Position numbers and translations under genes: made by a program. DNA of 64,000 nucleotides from Globisporangium splendens. Taxonomy: Eukaryota; Oomycota; Peronosporomycetes; Pythiales; Pythiaceae. Positions 20,514 through 32,234 of the stretch are shown piece by piece. Under the pieces are notes generated by a model that did not search any database, had not been told where the DNA came from, and worked only from the letters and a program-made list of their open reading frames with translations. Within the stretch, counting starts at the first letter, position 1, and every line of letters begins with the position of its first letter. Where the stretch lies: NCBI GenBank assembly GCA_006386115.1, contig VFIW01000089.1, positions 62,001 to 126,000 on the forward strand, in the 5' to 3' direction.

Positions 20514-23040
20514 ATGTATGGAGAAAGTGCCATGTTTCGATGTTGCTATCCGGCGGATGTGTATAAACGAGGACTCGTTGGGAGTAAAGGGCAGGAAAGA
20601 AGCGGAAGAGCGAGGAGGTCTATGGGGGGCGACCTCAAGATCGCGGCCGTCAGCGCACCGCCGCTGGACAGGGGAGCAGAGCGCGACGACGCGCGCGCGG
20701 TCAGCAGCGAGATGAAGGCTCCCGCCGTCGCCACCACAGCTGCATGCGCGCCGGCTACAAGTCGAGATACCAGCAGGAGTAGTAGTAGTGCGACGAGACT
20801 GCATGGGCAGCTTAATAACGACGGCTCGAGTGCAGCCGCAGAAGAACTGGTCGTTAGGACGACGACGACGACGGAAGTGGAGGAGGTGGCGCACGAAGAG
20901 AGCGCAACAGAACATGCTGCGTCGAATGGCTTCCACGCAGACCCTTCCAGTAGAAACAGTAACGACGATGATGGACAGCATGATGAAGGTGTTGCCACGA
21001 ATGTGGAGAATGGCGTCATTGAGATCAACATCACGACAGACGACTCGGATGAAGTGGAAGCCGACACAACCACTGCGCTGATCCTGCGAGATGAGAAGTC
21101 GACTGAACAGAAAGCTGCCAACAAACAGAACCAGGTGGTTGAGTTGGTCGAGAGCGATGCTGCAGCACTTGAAGTCGCCATTCCTGCGGATCTAGAAGTG
21201 AAAGCATCACAGCGCGAAGTGCAGCGAAAGCGGAAGCGATCGAAACGACTGGGTTTTTCTGGCAGCAAACCGAAGCAGAAACGGCAGGGAATCTGTCCTC
21301 CGTTGCAGACACAACTCGCTGATGCCAACGAAGCTCACGACGATGACAACATGGACGCTCCTGAGTCTCCAATACTTAAAGAGTCGACTGCTTTATATGA
21401 GCCCAAGAGCTCAGAGGCCGTTTGGGACTGGAGCATGGCAGCGGTGTACTACAATCCTATCGTGCAGGAAAATCTGGATCATCTCGTCCGCGCTCGGAAG
21501 AACTGCGCGAACGTCCTTGCTGCGAATGCTGCGCTGTATCAAGATGGGCAGCTCGCCACCACAGACACCGCCCAGCTGCGTGCCATGCTCGCGGATGCCG
21601 ATGACACGGTCTCTGCGCGGGTGCGTCCCCTTCGACGCGGTCGCCATTACCGCGATATCTGGGAGGAAGAGGATTTTCTGAACGCCGGCCACAAGCGCGG
21701 CGCGTTTTCTGTCGACAAGAAAAAGTGCGCATTCGGCGACCAAGAGCTGCTTGTGTCCAATCACGACCTCGTTCACGGCTACGACGACGAACTGTTTGTA
21801 CAATTTATTCACCGCCTTGAGACGCAGGCAGGTAAGGCGACAGCGGCGGCGGCGATCCCAACAGCGACTCATAGAGGTGCTCCTCCGAAGCATGCGAAAG
21901 GGTGCGAACCGAGTGACTTGAAGCCCAAGTCGAAGCAACAGCAGCAGCATGCGAGTCTGAACGAAGTGATCTTACCAGACGTACCCGTCCAGCAGTGCCA
22001 TCCAGCCGCGTGGGGGAACTGGATCATCAAGAAGCCAAAGGTAAGGAGCCTCGCTCTCTTTGGTGGAATATTTGACTTTGTGTTTATCGCTCTTGCCTTT
22101 GTCAAACTTCTAAGTTCAACTGTTCCTCTTGTGTGCGATGGCACTAATTCATTTCTAGCCCAAGTGCCAATTCGATATCATCCATCCGGCGTCGTTGAGT
22201 AGAAAGGCGAGTACTAGTCGTTGGAAGGAAGAGAGCGATGTACTGGAGCAACTGGTGACGCAGCACGAGCGTGCGCAAAGTGAGGAAGACGACGATGGGA
22301 ACAATTCCGAGCACTCTGATGACACTGTAGCCTCGTCTTTCGCCATCTCGACAGCGCTGTGGGGGAACGGCACAAATGACACATCACATCTTCCAAGCTT
22401 CGGCCACGTGATTGAAGAGGATGATGTTTCTCGGGAGATTGCAGCATCGCTTGCGAAACTCATCCCATTGTCGATGCACAACTGGCGTCTCGCGCAGACG
22501 GTGTACGAACGCGCCACCTGCCATGCTCAGTGCGCGCCGATCTTGCGAATCGAGGCAGCCCTAGAGAAACGAATCGAAGACTTGTATCGACGTTTATACC
22601 CCCCTCTGCCACCCACCACACCAGCAGACCAAGGTGGCGGCGTGATGGATCAAGATGCACGCCGACCCGTGTTCCACAGTCGACCGATCGATGTGATCAC
22701 CCACAGCACCAGAAGCTGCAAAGACCCGACGGACGAAATGTCCAACTGTGTCGCTGCTTCGGTCAAGTACGCGCTATCGCTCCAAATGGGCGACGAAGTG
22801 GACGTGCTCGATCGCAACGGGTGCTGGAACGACGGTGTCGTCGTCGACTTGTACCGCGAGCATGATTGCACGACCAAGTATGTTTTATTGCGGCTCTCGC
22901 TGTGGGCCGCGGATTCCGTTGAGTGGGTGTCGGTCACCGAGGGACGGATCCTCCCACGGGGCATCCCGCATGCAAAATGGCATTTGTGCCTGGCGAGCCA
23001 TCGGCTTCGACTGCTCCAGCCGGCTGCGTTTGACAAGTAA
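20514..23040 (+). CDS. Unknown acidic protein with C-terminal Tudor/Agenet-like domain
   Basis: Two exons, 20514-22040 and 22159-23040 (donor GTAAGG, acceptor CTAG); up to 802 residues. The start may instead be the ATG at 20622 (MGGDLKIAAVS), which would drop 36 residues. The first ~250 residues are low-complexity, rich in Thr, Glu and Asp, with a basic stretch (QRKRKRSKRLGF) that looks like a nuclear signal. The middle contains a tryptophan- and charge-rich conserved-looking block (VWDWSMAAVYYNP, GRHYRDIWEEEDFL). The last ~80 residues (GDEVDVLDRNGCWNDGVVVD, then LSLWAADSVEWVSV) have the W/E-rich beta pattern of Tudor/Agenet/MBT-type chromatin reader domains. No family name can be given. Nuclear role inferred. 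Confidence 0.72.
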
Positions 23041-23339
23041 CGAGCTATATATCGTGAGGTAAGAAGCAAGATATCGCCAAGGTGACTCAATAAGCCGACG
23101 AGAGATGAGAAATGGGCGTCCAATGCAGATGTGACGCCAAGAGGAACCAGTTGCAGCACGCGTGTGAAGCATTTGAAGCCCTTCTACTTGGGTGAAGCCC
23201 ACAACAGCAACCATAAGAGACGCAAGAGCGAAGTATGGTAGGTAGTTGAAGAGGTGAGACGGGATTTGAGTTGTTGTCTGTTGTTCGTTGGTACTTCATG
23301 TCGGTGCGGGCGAACTTGAAGAAGAATGTAATTTAGTTT

Positions 23340-24623
23340 TTGCCATTTGCAAACAGCGCGAGTTCTGAGTTCATCCATGTACATTTGATCTTCTTCCATT
23401 ATGACATGTGGAAATGGTCAGGTCAAAATCCGCCCAGCACTTCCAAAAATACGAGGCAAAGCGTATTATTAGGTGAGCAGGAAGTGCTTTGTGATGCTGC
23501 TGAGAAATTGAGAGAGAAGCGGTGCAAAAGTCAAATGGCGCTGCAGCGTAAGAACTTCCGCTGTCCTCGCGATGGCTTGAGTTCGCCCATATACGCAGCA
23601 AGTTCAAGCACAAGCAGTCACCACGCGGGCGTCGTGATTTCGCATGCCGAGTTGCCACCTCGACAACGCAAACGGCTTCAAGTGGGAAGCACAAATCTCT
23701 CGAAAAATGCATTCACGACGGATGCTGCTACCACCGAGCTGAAAGCCGAAGGCGATCTGTCATCGGCGACTCGACACGTTTGCGCCACGAATATCGACCT
23801 CCTCAAGGCAACGCTCCACAATCCAAAGCTAGGCAACCTCAAGCAGGAGCTGAAGGAACGAGCACAGAGCTCAATGGGAACTCACATCGTGCGCACGGAG
23901 CAGCGACGATTGCGTTCCATGACGCCAAGCAGCAGCGCGAGTAGGCTTGAGGGATCTCGCAATAATAACGTTCAGGCACTCGATAATAACTTTCAGGGAA
24001 CCGGGGCATCTACCGAGACACTGGCTCATGACAATGCAAGTCACCACGACAGCAAGAACCATCACCACAAGGCAAATGGCAACGATACAATGCGGCAGAT
24101 GAAGCAGCGAGCGCTGTTCCTGGCGAACCGGAAGAAACTGTACGAAGCGTTTGTCGAAAAGTACGGCTCCATGCGCGCAGTGTTCAAAGCATTTGACAGC
24201 GACGGCGACGGCGTGATCTCCTTCCAACGATTCCAAAAGATGGTCGAGGTCTCGGAAGTGGGGCTTACCCCCGACGAAACCCGCGAAATGTACACTCAAG
24301 TGGACACGAATGGGGACAACGCAATGGAGTATCAGGAGTTCGCGCAAATGTTCACCAGCAGCGAGCTCAGCAAGGACGTCGGGTATTTGAGCCCCATGCA
24401 CGAGAACGACGGCATCGCGAGCGATCCAAGCTCGTCGCTCATGCTGAAGTACCGCTCACCGCTGGAGCTGTCGCCGCGATCTCGAGAACGCATGAAAGCG
24501 CTGCGAAGCCAAGTCACAGAGCAGCTCGCAAACAAGCACGGGCTTGAGGTGAATATTCACGGAGGGAAGAACGAGCAGCTGCTGATGTACGCGTTCAAGC
24601 AGCGCCGACTCGCAGTTCAATGA
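23340..24623 (+). CDS. EF-hand calcium-binding protein
   Basis: A single frame of up to 427 residues; the true start may be an internal Met, because the first ~20 residues look like leader sequence. The N-terminal two thirds are basic and Ser-rich with no recognised domain, including an Asn/His-rich stretch. Residues ~265-340 hold a pair of EF-hands: VFKAFDSDGDGVISFQRF and YTQVDTNGDNAMEYQEFAQMF. In the first loop, position 12 is Arg instead of the usual Glu. In the second, the central Gly is Asn but Glu12 is present. So only one hand is near-canonical. It ends 43 bp before the OB-fold gene on the same strand. Function unknown beyond likely Ca2+ sensing. Confidence 0.8.
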   Translation: MPFANSASSEFIHVHLIFFHYDMWKWSGQNPPSTSKNTRQSVLLGEQEVLCDAAEKLREKRCKSQMALQRKNFRCPRDGLSSPIYAASSSTSSHHAGVVISHAELPPRQRKRLQVGSTNLSKNAFTTDAATTELKAEGDLSSATRHVCATNIDLLKATLHNPKLGNLKQELKERAQSSMGTHIVRTEQRRLRSMTPSSSASRLEGSRNNNVQALDNNFQGTGASTETLAHDNASHHDSKNHHHKANGNDTMRQMKQRALFLANRKKLYEAFVEKYGSMRAVFKAFDSDGDGVISFQRFQKMVEVSEVGLTPDETREMYTQVDTNGDNAMEYQEFAQMFTSSELSKDVGYLSPMHENDGIASDPSSSLMLKYRSPLELSPRSRERMKALRSQVTEQLANKHGLEVNIHGGKNEQLLMYAFKQRRLAVQ

Positions 24624-24666
24624 CCCACTTCGCGCCATTTCCACGACGGATACTTGAATAATTAAT

Positions 24667-26588
24667 ATGTCTTTTACAGTAGCATACGCACAAAGTGTAT
24701 TGCCTTTGGTTATACCGCGCATTTATGGGGCAATTTTGCAGCAAATGGGCAGCAGCGATGGCGACGCGCATGTGCGGTTGCTTGTGCGCGACCTGAGCGG
24801 CCCGTTCGCGCGCTACGAGCCGCAGCAAAGGCAGTACCGCATCGAGGCGTGCGCCGTCGCGTTCAAGAGAGTGCGCGTGCTCGGCGTGTGCACGAAAGTG
24901 GCGCGTTCGGGCCAGTCCTACCGCTTGGAGCTAGGTGCTTGGTTTGCCTTTGTGTTGCTCCATGTCAGTGCTTAAAAAGTTCTAACTCAGTGGTAAATAT
25001 CTGTGTGTATATGGCAACAATGATGTGGTGCGGTCAGATGACGGCACTGGAGTCATTGTCGTGCAAACACACACGTCGCAGATTCATTTTGACGTGCAAG
25101 AGCTGCGCCGTGGCGAAATGGTGAGGAGATCGAGCACATTGCACCTGTCTGCTTTCTCGCTGCGCTGATTTTGTGTATTTGCGCGTCAGATTGACTGCTT
25201 AGGTGAGCTGATGGAGCCAAGTGGGCACTCGAATGCTGCAAGCCGATGGATAAGCGCAACGCAGTGAGTCAATTACGCTTCTTTCGCTCCCTCTATGCTT
25301 GTACGAAAAATCGCTTCACAATTGGGTTTACGTGGACAGCATCCTCCTCATCAGCGACCGCAACATGGAGAGCTTGCGCATACTCGAGATATTACAACTG
25401 TACGGCATATATATTCCTCTCTTGCTATCATTTTATCACGTGAGCGATGCTGACGATTCTGGTCTTGCCACTTGGAGTTAGGTACCGACAAGTGTATTGC
25501 AATCCTGCCACAAGCAGCCACAGACCATTGGAGAAGAGTGCGTCTTCCGTCGCGCTTCTCCCGCTCCCGGTCCCGCCTGCAAACGCTGGGATGAAGCGAA
25601 AACATCCTGCTTCCTCGCCCACTCACGAGGCTACTTCTACTGCCAACACCGCACAACCGCCAGCTACGCTGATAGAAAAACCAGCACGCGATCAGAAGCC
25701 AGTAATTCGTCATCCAGCATCGCCACCTATCGCGGTATCGCTCAGCGCAACCACCGCAGTGCCTGTGCAAAAGTCGGTGCTTCCAGCTGCTGAGTACCAC
25801 TTCAACGTCACAGCGGTCGACCACCAGCACATTGAAAACGGCACCAAGACACTCGAGATCAGGTACAAAATACCACAATTCAGCCAGACATCTTTATTCG
25901 AAGACTGATTCCAATTGCTATGTGTGACTTTATTACTCAGACTGAACGTGCCTCCTTATTCAATCATCCGCGTCAACGACCGGATCATCGTGAATGGGCA
26001 CACGGCTGCGATCGTCCACGCGGTTCGGAAGTATTCGCACCTCAAGTCCGTTTTGCAAACGGAGCCGCTTGCGCAGCTGCTGCCGAGTGCGGAGAGCTCG
26101 TCGTCTGACACGCTCAACGCGATCGCAGCTGCCACGCGCCATTTCCGCCAGTTCTTCAGTGCCCAGGAGGAAGAAAACCACGGCCTCGTGGTGCTCGAAC
26201 TCCGAGTTGGCTCGAGTGCGTCAAGTGCGACGGAAAGCAAGAAATCGCCTGAAGAATGGAGTCGTGCGTGCCTGGTGTTCACTCCTCATATCTGTCCGAG
26301 TTGCTGATTGAAAATCTTGTGTTTCATGCATCCAGAGCTTTTATATGAGCAGCTTTCCAAGAAGCGCACGTACGGATGTTCGTTGGCAGATCTGCAATTC
26401 GCGTTTCCCGCGCTTCCAGTGGAACAAATCATGGAAATCCTCACGGACGTAAGCTCAACGCAAACGTTCATACTTGAAGCCTGCATGTGGGGGTGATGCT
26501 GATTCATATGGCGTTTGTGTTTTCGTATATGCAGCTCCAAATGGATGGCGTCGTGTACAATGTGCAGGATAAATACCTTTTGCTCTAA
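24667..26588 (+). CDS. STN1/RPA2-like OB-fold protein with internal ASCH domain and C-terminal winged helix
   Basis: Exons: 24667-24934, 25038-25120, 25190-about 25263, about 25255-25399 (junction unresolved), 25482-25862, 25941-26263, 26336-26448 and 26535-26588. The N-terminal OB-fold reads AFKRVRVLGVCTKVARS, then ELDDGTGVIVV (the DDGTG turn of STN1/RPA32/RMI2), MIDCLGEL, WVYVDSILLISDRNMESLR and LEILQLYR. After a Pro/Ala-rich linker with KRKHP comes an ASCH-like domain (YHFNVTAVDHQHIENGTKTL, EIRLNVPPYS, NDRIIVNG, FRQFFSAQEEENHGLVVLEL). The C-terminus (LYEQLSKKRTYGCSL to VVYNVQDKYLLL) is a winged helix as in RPA32/STN1. Expected: single-strand DNA or RNA binding. Between the third and fourth blocks the frame changes by one and no clean acceptor is visible. 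Confidence 0.65.
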
Positions 26589-26740
26589 GAAGTGAACAAC
26601 AGCGGGGACCATTTCCAAATGGCAATCATATTTAGTTGACTCTATTGTACAACATGATTGTTTCTCTTTGATGGGGAGGGCAGTGCACCAAAATCGATAC
26701 TTGTGCTTACGAAAAGCTGCTAAAAGAAACGAAAAAGAAA

Positions 26741-28791
26741 CTAAATTGCTGACCGATTTTTCAGCCACAGATGCTCAGTCGCTTCCTCTAAACTCATGCG
26801 ATCTTCCGGCTTCTGCTTCAGCAACGCTCTTATGAAATTCTTTGCAAGCTCCGAGATCACGGGTGTGTCAGGGAACGAGTAGTCGACCATGATGGTGCGC
26901 TTGCCCATCTCAGCCTGGTTCTCACAGTAAAATGGTGTCGAGCCCACCAAAAGTTCGTACGTAAGCACGCCAAGACTCCACAGATCCGTGCGAAAATCGT
27001 ACGCATGTCCGAGCAGAATCTCGGGGCTGAGATAATCTGGCGTCCCGCAAAACGTGTTTCGCTTGTCATGAGGCTTTGGGGCGTGGACAGACCACCCAAA
27101 GTCCGCGAGCTTGATCGTGTGATTGTTTCCCAACAATAAATTCTCCGGCTGCGAACAAAAAACATATCTTGCGAGTAAGACGGCTGTAAAATGTTGTCCA
27201 CGTCGTTTGCATGCTTACCTTGATATCGCGATGGATAATGTTGCGGCGATGGCAGAATCGGAGCGCATCGACAACTTGAGCAAGGTAGTGAGCCGCCATG
27301 GGCTCGTCAAAGTGCTTTTGCTTCGTGAGCTGCTTGAAAAGCTCACCTTGTGCAGCGTACTCGAGTATCAAGTATACGTGCGAGTCGTCGTAGAAGTATC
27401 CGTACAGACGAAGAATGTTAGGGTGTCGGAGACGCGCTTGGAGATCAATCTCACGCTTTAGACCGTAGATACCGCCTTCGTGGTTCAAACGCGATTTGTA
27501 GATCACCTAGAGACCATTCGGACGATTGTTAGATACACCATTAAACAGCCATTCGCGAACAGCCACACACGCAACATACCTTTAGCGCCACGGTGTAATT
27601 GGACGTCTTCTCCTTTGCAAGGTACACATTCCCCGATTTGCCTTTTCCCAAGCTTTTCGTCACAGCAAAGTCGTCTCGCTCCCAACTTCGATTTTCCTCG
27701 ATGCGCTCGCTCAGCGTTCGAAGCGGCCTTGTGTCGTCCAGAGACTTTCTGCTCAGCGCCGCGCTCTTGAAAGTGCGGCCGAATGTTTGCAGCGAAGCAT
27801 TGAGTGCCGTCGGAGCACTCGAGCGCACGGCAACGCGCTGGGGAGCTGCGAGTTTCTTCTCTTGCGGCACTGGCAGCGTCTCCGATCGGTTGGCACTTTT
27901 TCTGACCTCAAGAGCGTCAGCTTTCGCAGAATGTCGATCTTCGTCTTCTTCGGCCTCTTCCTCGTTAATCGTAGATGAGGTGTTTAGAACTCGAAGCGGC
28001 CCACCAACACTTTGAAACGAGTCAAACGAGTAATTGCTGTGAGTGCTGTCGGTATCTTCGCGCGATCCAAAGCTAGCGACCGAAGTCGTCGTTGCTGTGC
28101 TTACAGATCCCGAGTCTGCCTCTGAAGTCATCACTGTCGCCTTATACGAATCAGCACTTGCTGAGGTGGCTCCTGCTAATGACAAAGCCGATGCGTCCCG
28201 CCTGTTTGTGTCGTCACTGGCGCTTTGAAATGAAATCCGGCTTGCCGCATTAAATTGAGCCGACGCGCGTTCTTCTTCATAATCGTCATCATCTTGGGTG
28301 TCAAAGCCGCCGTCTGATTCCTGCGCTTGCGTTCGATTGTCTTCCTTGCGCTGGTTTGGCAATCGATTCGGCGTGATAACACGTTGCGCTCCGCCTGCAA
28401 GAGAAGGGATGGAGTGGCTCGGTGAGATGAAACTCTTTCGCCGCTTCTGCTTTCGATGGCTCGCGACGCCACTGCCCATTACGCCATCAGTGGTTGTCGT
28501 CACTGTCGCAGCTGCCTCTGTGTCGCTACTGTGCTTTGAGTTAGGCGGTGGGGACGGCTTCCGTGGGGTCACAAGCGAGTTGTTGTCTGCAACACCTGGA
28601 GCGCCAGCAAACGCTTTGGTGGCGTCACCCGCACCAACACTGACAGTCGACGCGGAACCTTCTCCTCCAGACACGGACGCTGAGTCCATCGAGTTCGAGC
28701 GTGATGACCCCGACCGCTTGACTGTGATAAATTTGCCGTCGATGCCTGTTCTTTTCCGAGCCACTAGCTTGCTTCTACACGCGCATTTCAA
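26741..28791 (-). CDS. Aurora-type serine/threonine protein kinase with long N-terminal extension
   Basis: Three exons (minus): 28791-27580, 27506-27219 and 27148-26741; 635 residues. The first ~380 residues are Ser/Thr/Asp-rich and disordered. The kinase domain follows: SLGKGKSGNVYLAKEK (Gly loop), TVALKVIYKSR (ATP lysine, at the first splice), LRHPNILRLYGYF, NIIHRDIKPEN (catalytic loop, at the second splice), LADFGWSVHAP (the Aurora hallmark), NTFCGTPDYLSPE (activation loop with the phosphorylatable Thr), DLWSLGVLTYELLVG and a terminal LRHP-like RMSLEEATEHLWLK. Auroras control mitotic spindle and chromosome segregation; in flagellates they also act in flagellar disassembly. Metazoan Auroras have GTLDYLPPE where this has GTPDYLSPE. 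Confidence 0.88.
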
Positions 28792-29954
28792 TGAGCTTTA
28801 ATGCTGCTCATCTCGACAGAATGAAAGAAATGCAAAGGGATCAGCAGCTGTGTACCTGTGTGTGGACGTGGTGGACGCCTTCCCCACCGATATCTTGGCC
28901 TTCCTGCGCTCCTGGCGCCATTGCTCCAGCTGCGCGCGTCGGTTGTCCGCCATGTTCGATCCCGCCCAAATAAATGGGGAACGTCAAGCACAAAAAGGAA
29001 CTACCAGGGAGCCACGATGGATGATGTGTTTTGACTACCAGCGTTTCAGCTCACACCATTTGAGTCGTTATCACAAAACAGGGGAAAAATATACTTCATT
29101 TGTCAAGACAAGGTGTAAATGAAGAGTAGGTCAGAGTCGAGGTTGTCATTTTCCAACTATTTTCACATCGCATGGTTCCTTTCATTTGCTTTGTTAATTC
29201 AGGATGCAAACTCAATGCTTGATAAATGAGGGATAGGTGGTATGGATAATTTTAGCACTGACATTGTCATTAATTGCGACTCACTCCTGCATTGCTTGCC
29301 ATTTGCAATCATTCGTCAGAACATCTTATTAAGACTATCCGATCCTTGTTGAGCGCTTACTACGAGTGGAAGGTCCGAATGCCACTTTTTGAAAGCGACA
29401 TTCGGGGCTAGAGCGGCTTGTTAAGACGTTAGGCATAGGACAGCACTACTGCAGTACCAGAAGGTACTGCTAAGCCAAAAAGCGTGCTTCGATGGTAGTT
29501 AAATTGAAGAGTCTTATCTCGAATAGAACAAGCGTGAGTTGGTATTTCTCCTCATTGACACAAGCATAATATGTTGCATGCAAAGCAACAAGTCGTATGG
29601 ACGCATTTCCTCATCCAACCCACGAGTTTGCAAAGCGAGTGCATTCATCCGACGTTTTGCACTTGAATCACTTGTTTTATTGCATCACCTAACCCTGATG
29701 GTCACAATAAGACTTCTTATTAGGATGGCAAAATGCATGAAAGGGACAAAAAAGGTAAATAGTGAATGTGTTTATCAAATTATCAAAACGCGGTGTGAAT
29801 GAGGTGGAGGTGTCTAAAGCCTGGACTCTGAACTGTACCCAACACCAATTACAACGCATGGTGAGAGCCTCTTTACCAACTCAGAACAAGGTAAAAAAGT
29901 TGAAAAGAGCTACAAACGATTAAAATGGTGCCAATGCAAACATGCTGCATGAAC
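28792..29954. other. Gene-poor intergenic region
   Basis: About 1.16 kb between the Aurora kinase 5' end and the 3' end of the first acyl-CoA oxidase gene. Below-average GC. Short open frames are present but none has domain motifs, coding-like composition or splice support. No RNA gene recognised. Confidence 0.5.
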
Positions 29955-32234
29955 TCAGAGACGCGAGCGACCCGCGGCGGCCTCACGCGCGATCTCCTCG
30001 CGGATCGGGAGCAGCAGCTCGTGCAGCGCCACCTTGTCCGTGCCGTGGTTCACAGGATCGTGCTGCGCCGACTCGTACAACGCCTCGTACGGATTGCCAT
30101 CGTAGCGACCCAACGTCGTGTTCAACGAGTGGTCCGAGAAGTTGAAGCCATCCACGAGTACGATGGCGTGTGGACGGATCTGCACCAGGAGGTGCTCAAT
30201 GTTGGAGCGAATCGCTGTCAACTCGACTGGTAGCACGCAGCCGCTTTCCATGAACTCACCCGCGTCTACTTCCAACTGGGTCAGCGCGAACAAGTGGCAG
30301 AGCAAGCGAAGAGCATTGAGGAGCTCTAAAGACGTGACGCGCTCGCTCGTGAGCGTGTACTGCGTGCGAATGGCGTCAGCGAAAGTGCTCACGACCACGA
30401 GCTTGCTGTACGCCATCGATAGCTTGTAGCAATCCACCGAGTGGTTCTGGATGCCAGCGACAGGCGACGAGCTCTTCGCCACATTCTTCTCCAACGCGCG
30501 AAGCTGGTACAGGAAACGCTGTTGGAACACGCTCACGTACGTCTGTGGATCGAGCCATTCTTGGGCAGAGCGCGCTTGTGGTGCCTGGAACGTGTGGTCA
30601 ATGGAAGCAATGTACTTCATTGAGTCGGGCAAGTTGCTGCCAGCTCGGAACGCACCAAGCACCTTCAAGATCGAGCGAGCAGTCTGTTATGACAACATTT
30701 CACATAGAGCAATGTTAGAGGGGTATCCGAAAGAAGACAACACAGCAGCTTTCAGAGATAGAACTGCACTAACCTGGAGCGAAAGCACGTAGTTTTCTCC
30801 TTCGGCGGTGACAGTCTGGATAAGATCGCCAAGAAGGATTGGGATACCTGTACGGCAAGAAAAAGCAAATGTCAGACACAAGAAGTATGGCATCTTTTGC
30901 AGCATGTAATGAATGAACGTACCGCTTGAGAGCAGGTATCCGTGACCACCACATGCCTGTAGAACGCGCACAACAACGGACAAAAGTGGTTAGTGAGACT
31001 CCAAAAGCCATCGGCAGTGCGAATATATGCAGCAACTCACTCGTCGACAAATCTCCACGCCGTTACTGGACAAGTCCGTCGAGAAAACCTTCAAACCGCA
31101 ACTGATCGCATGGCCGACGTTCAGCATGCTGACGTTGCCCGCGTGCATTTGCTGTGAGAGCTCGCTCGTGAACGCTTCAACGCCGTTTCCAGTCAGTGTA
31201 ATGCCGTACGCAGCAGCGAGCAATGGGAAAAGACGATATTGCTGCGTTTGGTAATCCAGCACCTTCAGCTCTTTGCTTGGCTCGTTGGCATCATAACCTT
31301 GTTCACGCAGAGCCGAGTAACGGATCGCGATCGTCGCAGCCTTGCCCAACGACAAGCCAGTCATGCGCACGAAGCTCATACGGGTCTGGAGCATCGTGAA
31401 GTAGAGAATCTCCTGAGGGACACTCTTGTTCTTCTTGTACTGGCCCTGGCGGTTGACGGTCGCCAAGAGCATGCCCATATTCTCACGTGGGATACGCACT
31501 TTGTCGAACTTGCAGTATCCGTTATCAACGCGGTTGAAGCCGATCTTTGGACCGATATCCCCCATCGTGATGCCGGGGCATGCTTCGTGGGTGTCCAAAT
31601 CACGGAGTTGCACCATGAAGTTGTGCACTCCGTAGTCCTTTCCATTCAAGATGAGACGAGCATACACGACACCAAAGTTGGCAGTGCGCGCAAGACCACC
31701 TGGCCACCACTTCATGGAGCTCAGCGTAGGCGAGTGGATCTCAAACTCATCCGTGCCAGGGATGTACGTGGCAGTGGTCTCCACGCCGCGCACATTGGAG
31801 CCGTGACCGAGTTCCGTTTGCGCGTAGCACCCAATCATCTTCCAATCCTTCGCCATCTGCATCCACTTGGCCTTCTGCTCCTCGGTGAAGAGCAACCCCA
31901 GGTTCTTGATGAACATTTGCGTGTGCAGCGCGGTCGACGCCGAGCAGCCCGTGAAGTTCTGGTAGACAGCGCGCAGCAGCTCCGTGTCGTCGTCGTCCAT
32001 CTTGTTGCGACGCGCGATGATCTCGACTTGCGCCGACATCTGGATTGCGCGCTTGTAGAGCTCGTCGCGGTTGAGGTAGTTGAGCTTCTCATTGTTCATC
32101 ACGGGGTCCGCGATGAGCAGCGCTTCAAAGCGCTCGAGCTTCTCGAGATGAGCCTGGCCGTTGTGGACCACGCAAGCCAGCTCGCGCGCCGAGATGCCGC
32201 TCTGCTGGCGCTCCTTGTCCAATGGCGATACCAT
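29955..32234 (-). CDS. ACOX: Peroxisomal acyl-CoA oxidase, copy A
   Basis: Four exons (minus): 32234-31041, 30956-30923, 30847-30774 and 30683-29955; 676 residues. Catalyses the FAD-dependent first step of peroxisomal beta-oxidation, acyl-CoA to trans-2-enoyl-CoA plus H2O2. Seen: MFIKNLGLLFTEEQ, CYAQTELGHGSNVRGVETTA (FAD/acyl-CoA loop), FEIHSPTLSSMKWWPGGL, GDIGPKIGF, DNGYCKFDKVRIPRENM, ACGGHGYLLSSG and TVTAEGENYVLSLQ. The C-terminal tripeptide SRL is a PTS1 variant, so it is imported into peroxisomes. The ATG at 32234 (MVSPLDKERQ) was chosen because it aligns with copy B; the frame extends further upstream. Closest relative is the adjacent copy B. Confidence 0.93.

Noticed and set aside
29540..29802. 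87-codon plus-strand frame in the gap left of the acyl-CoA oxidases
   Set aside because: AT-rich context, no motif or homologous pattern recognised.
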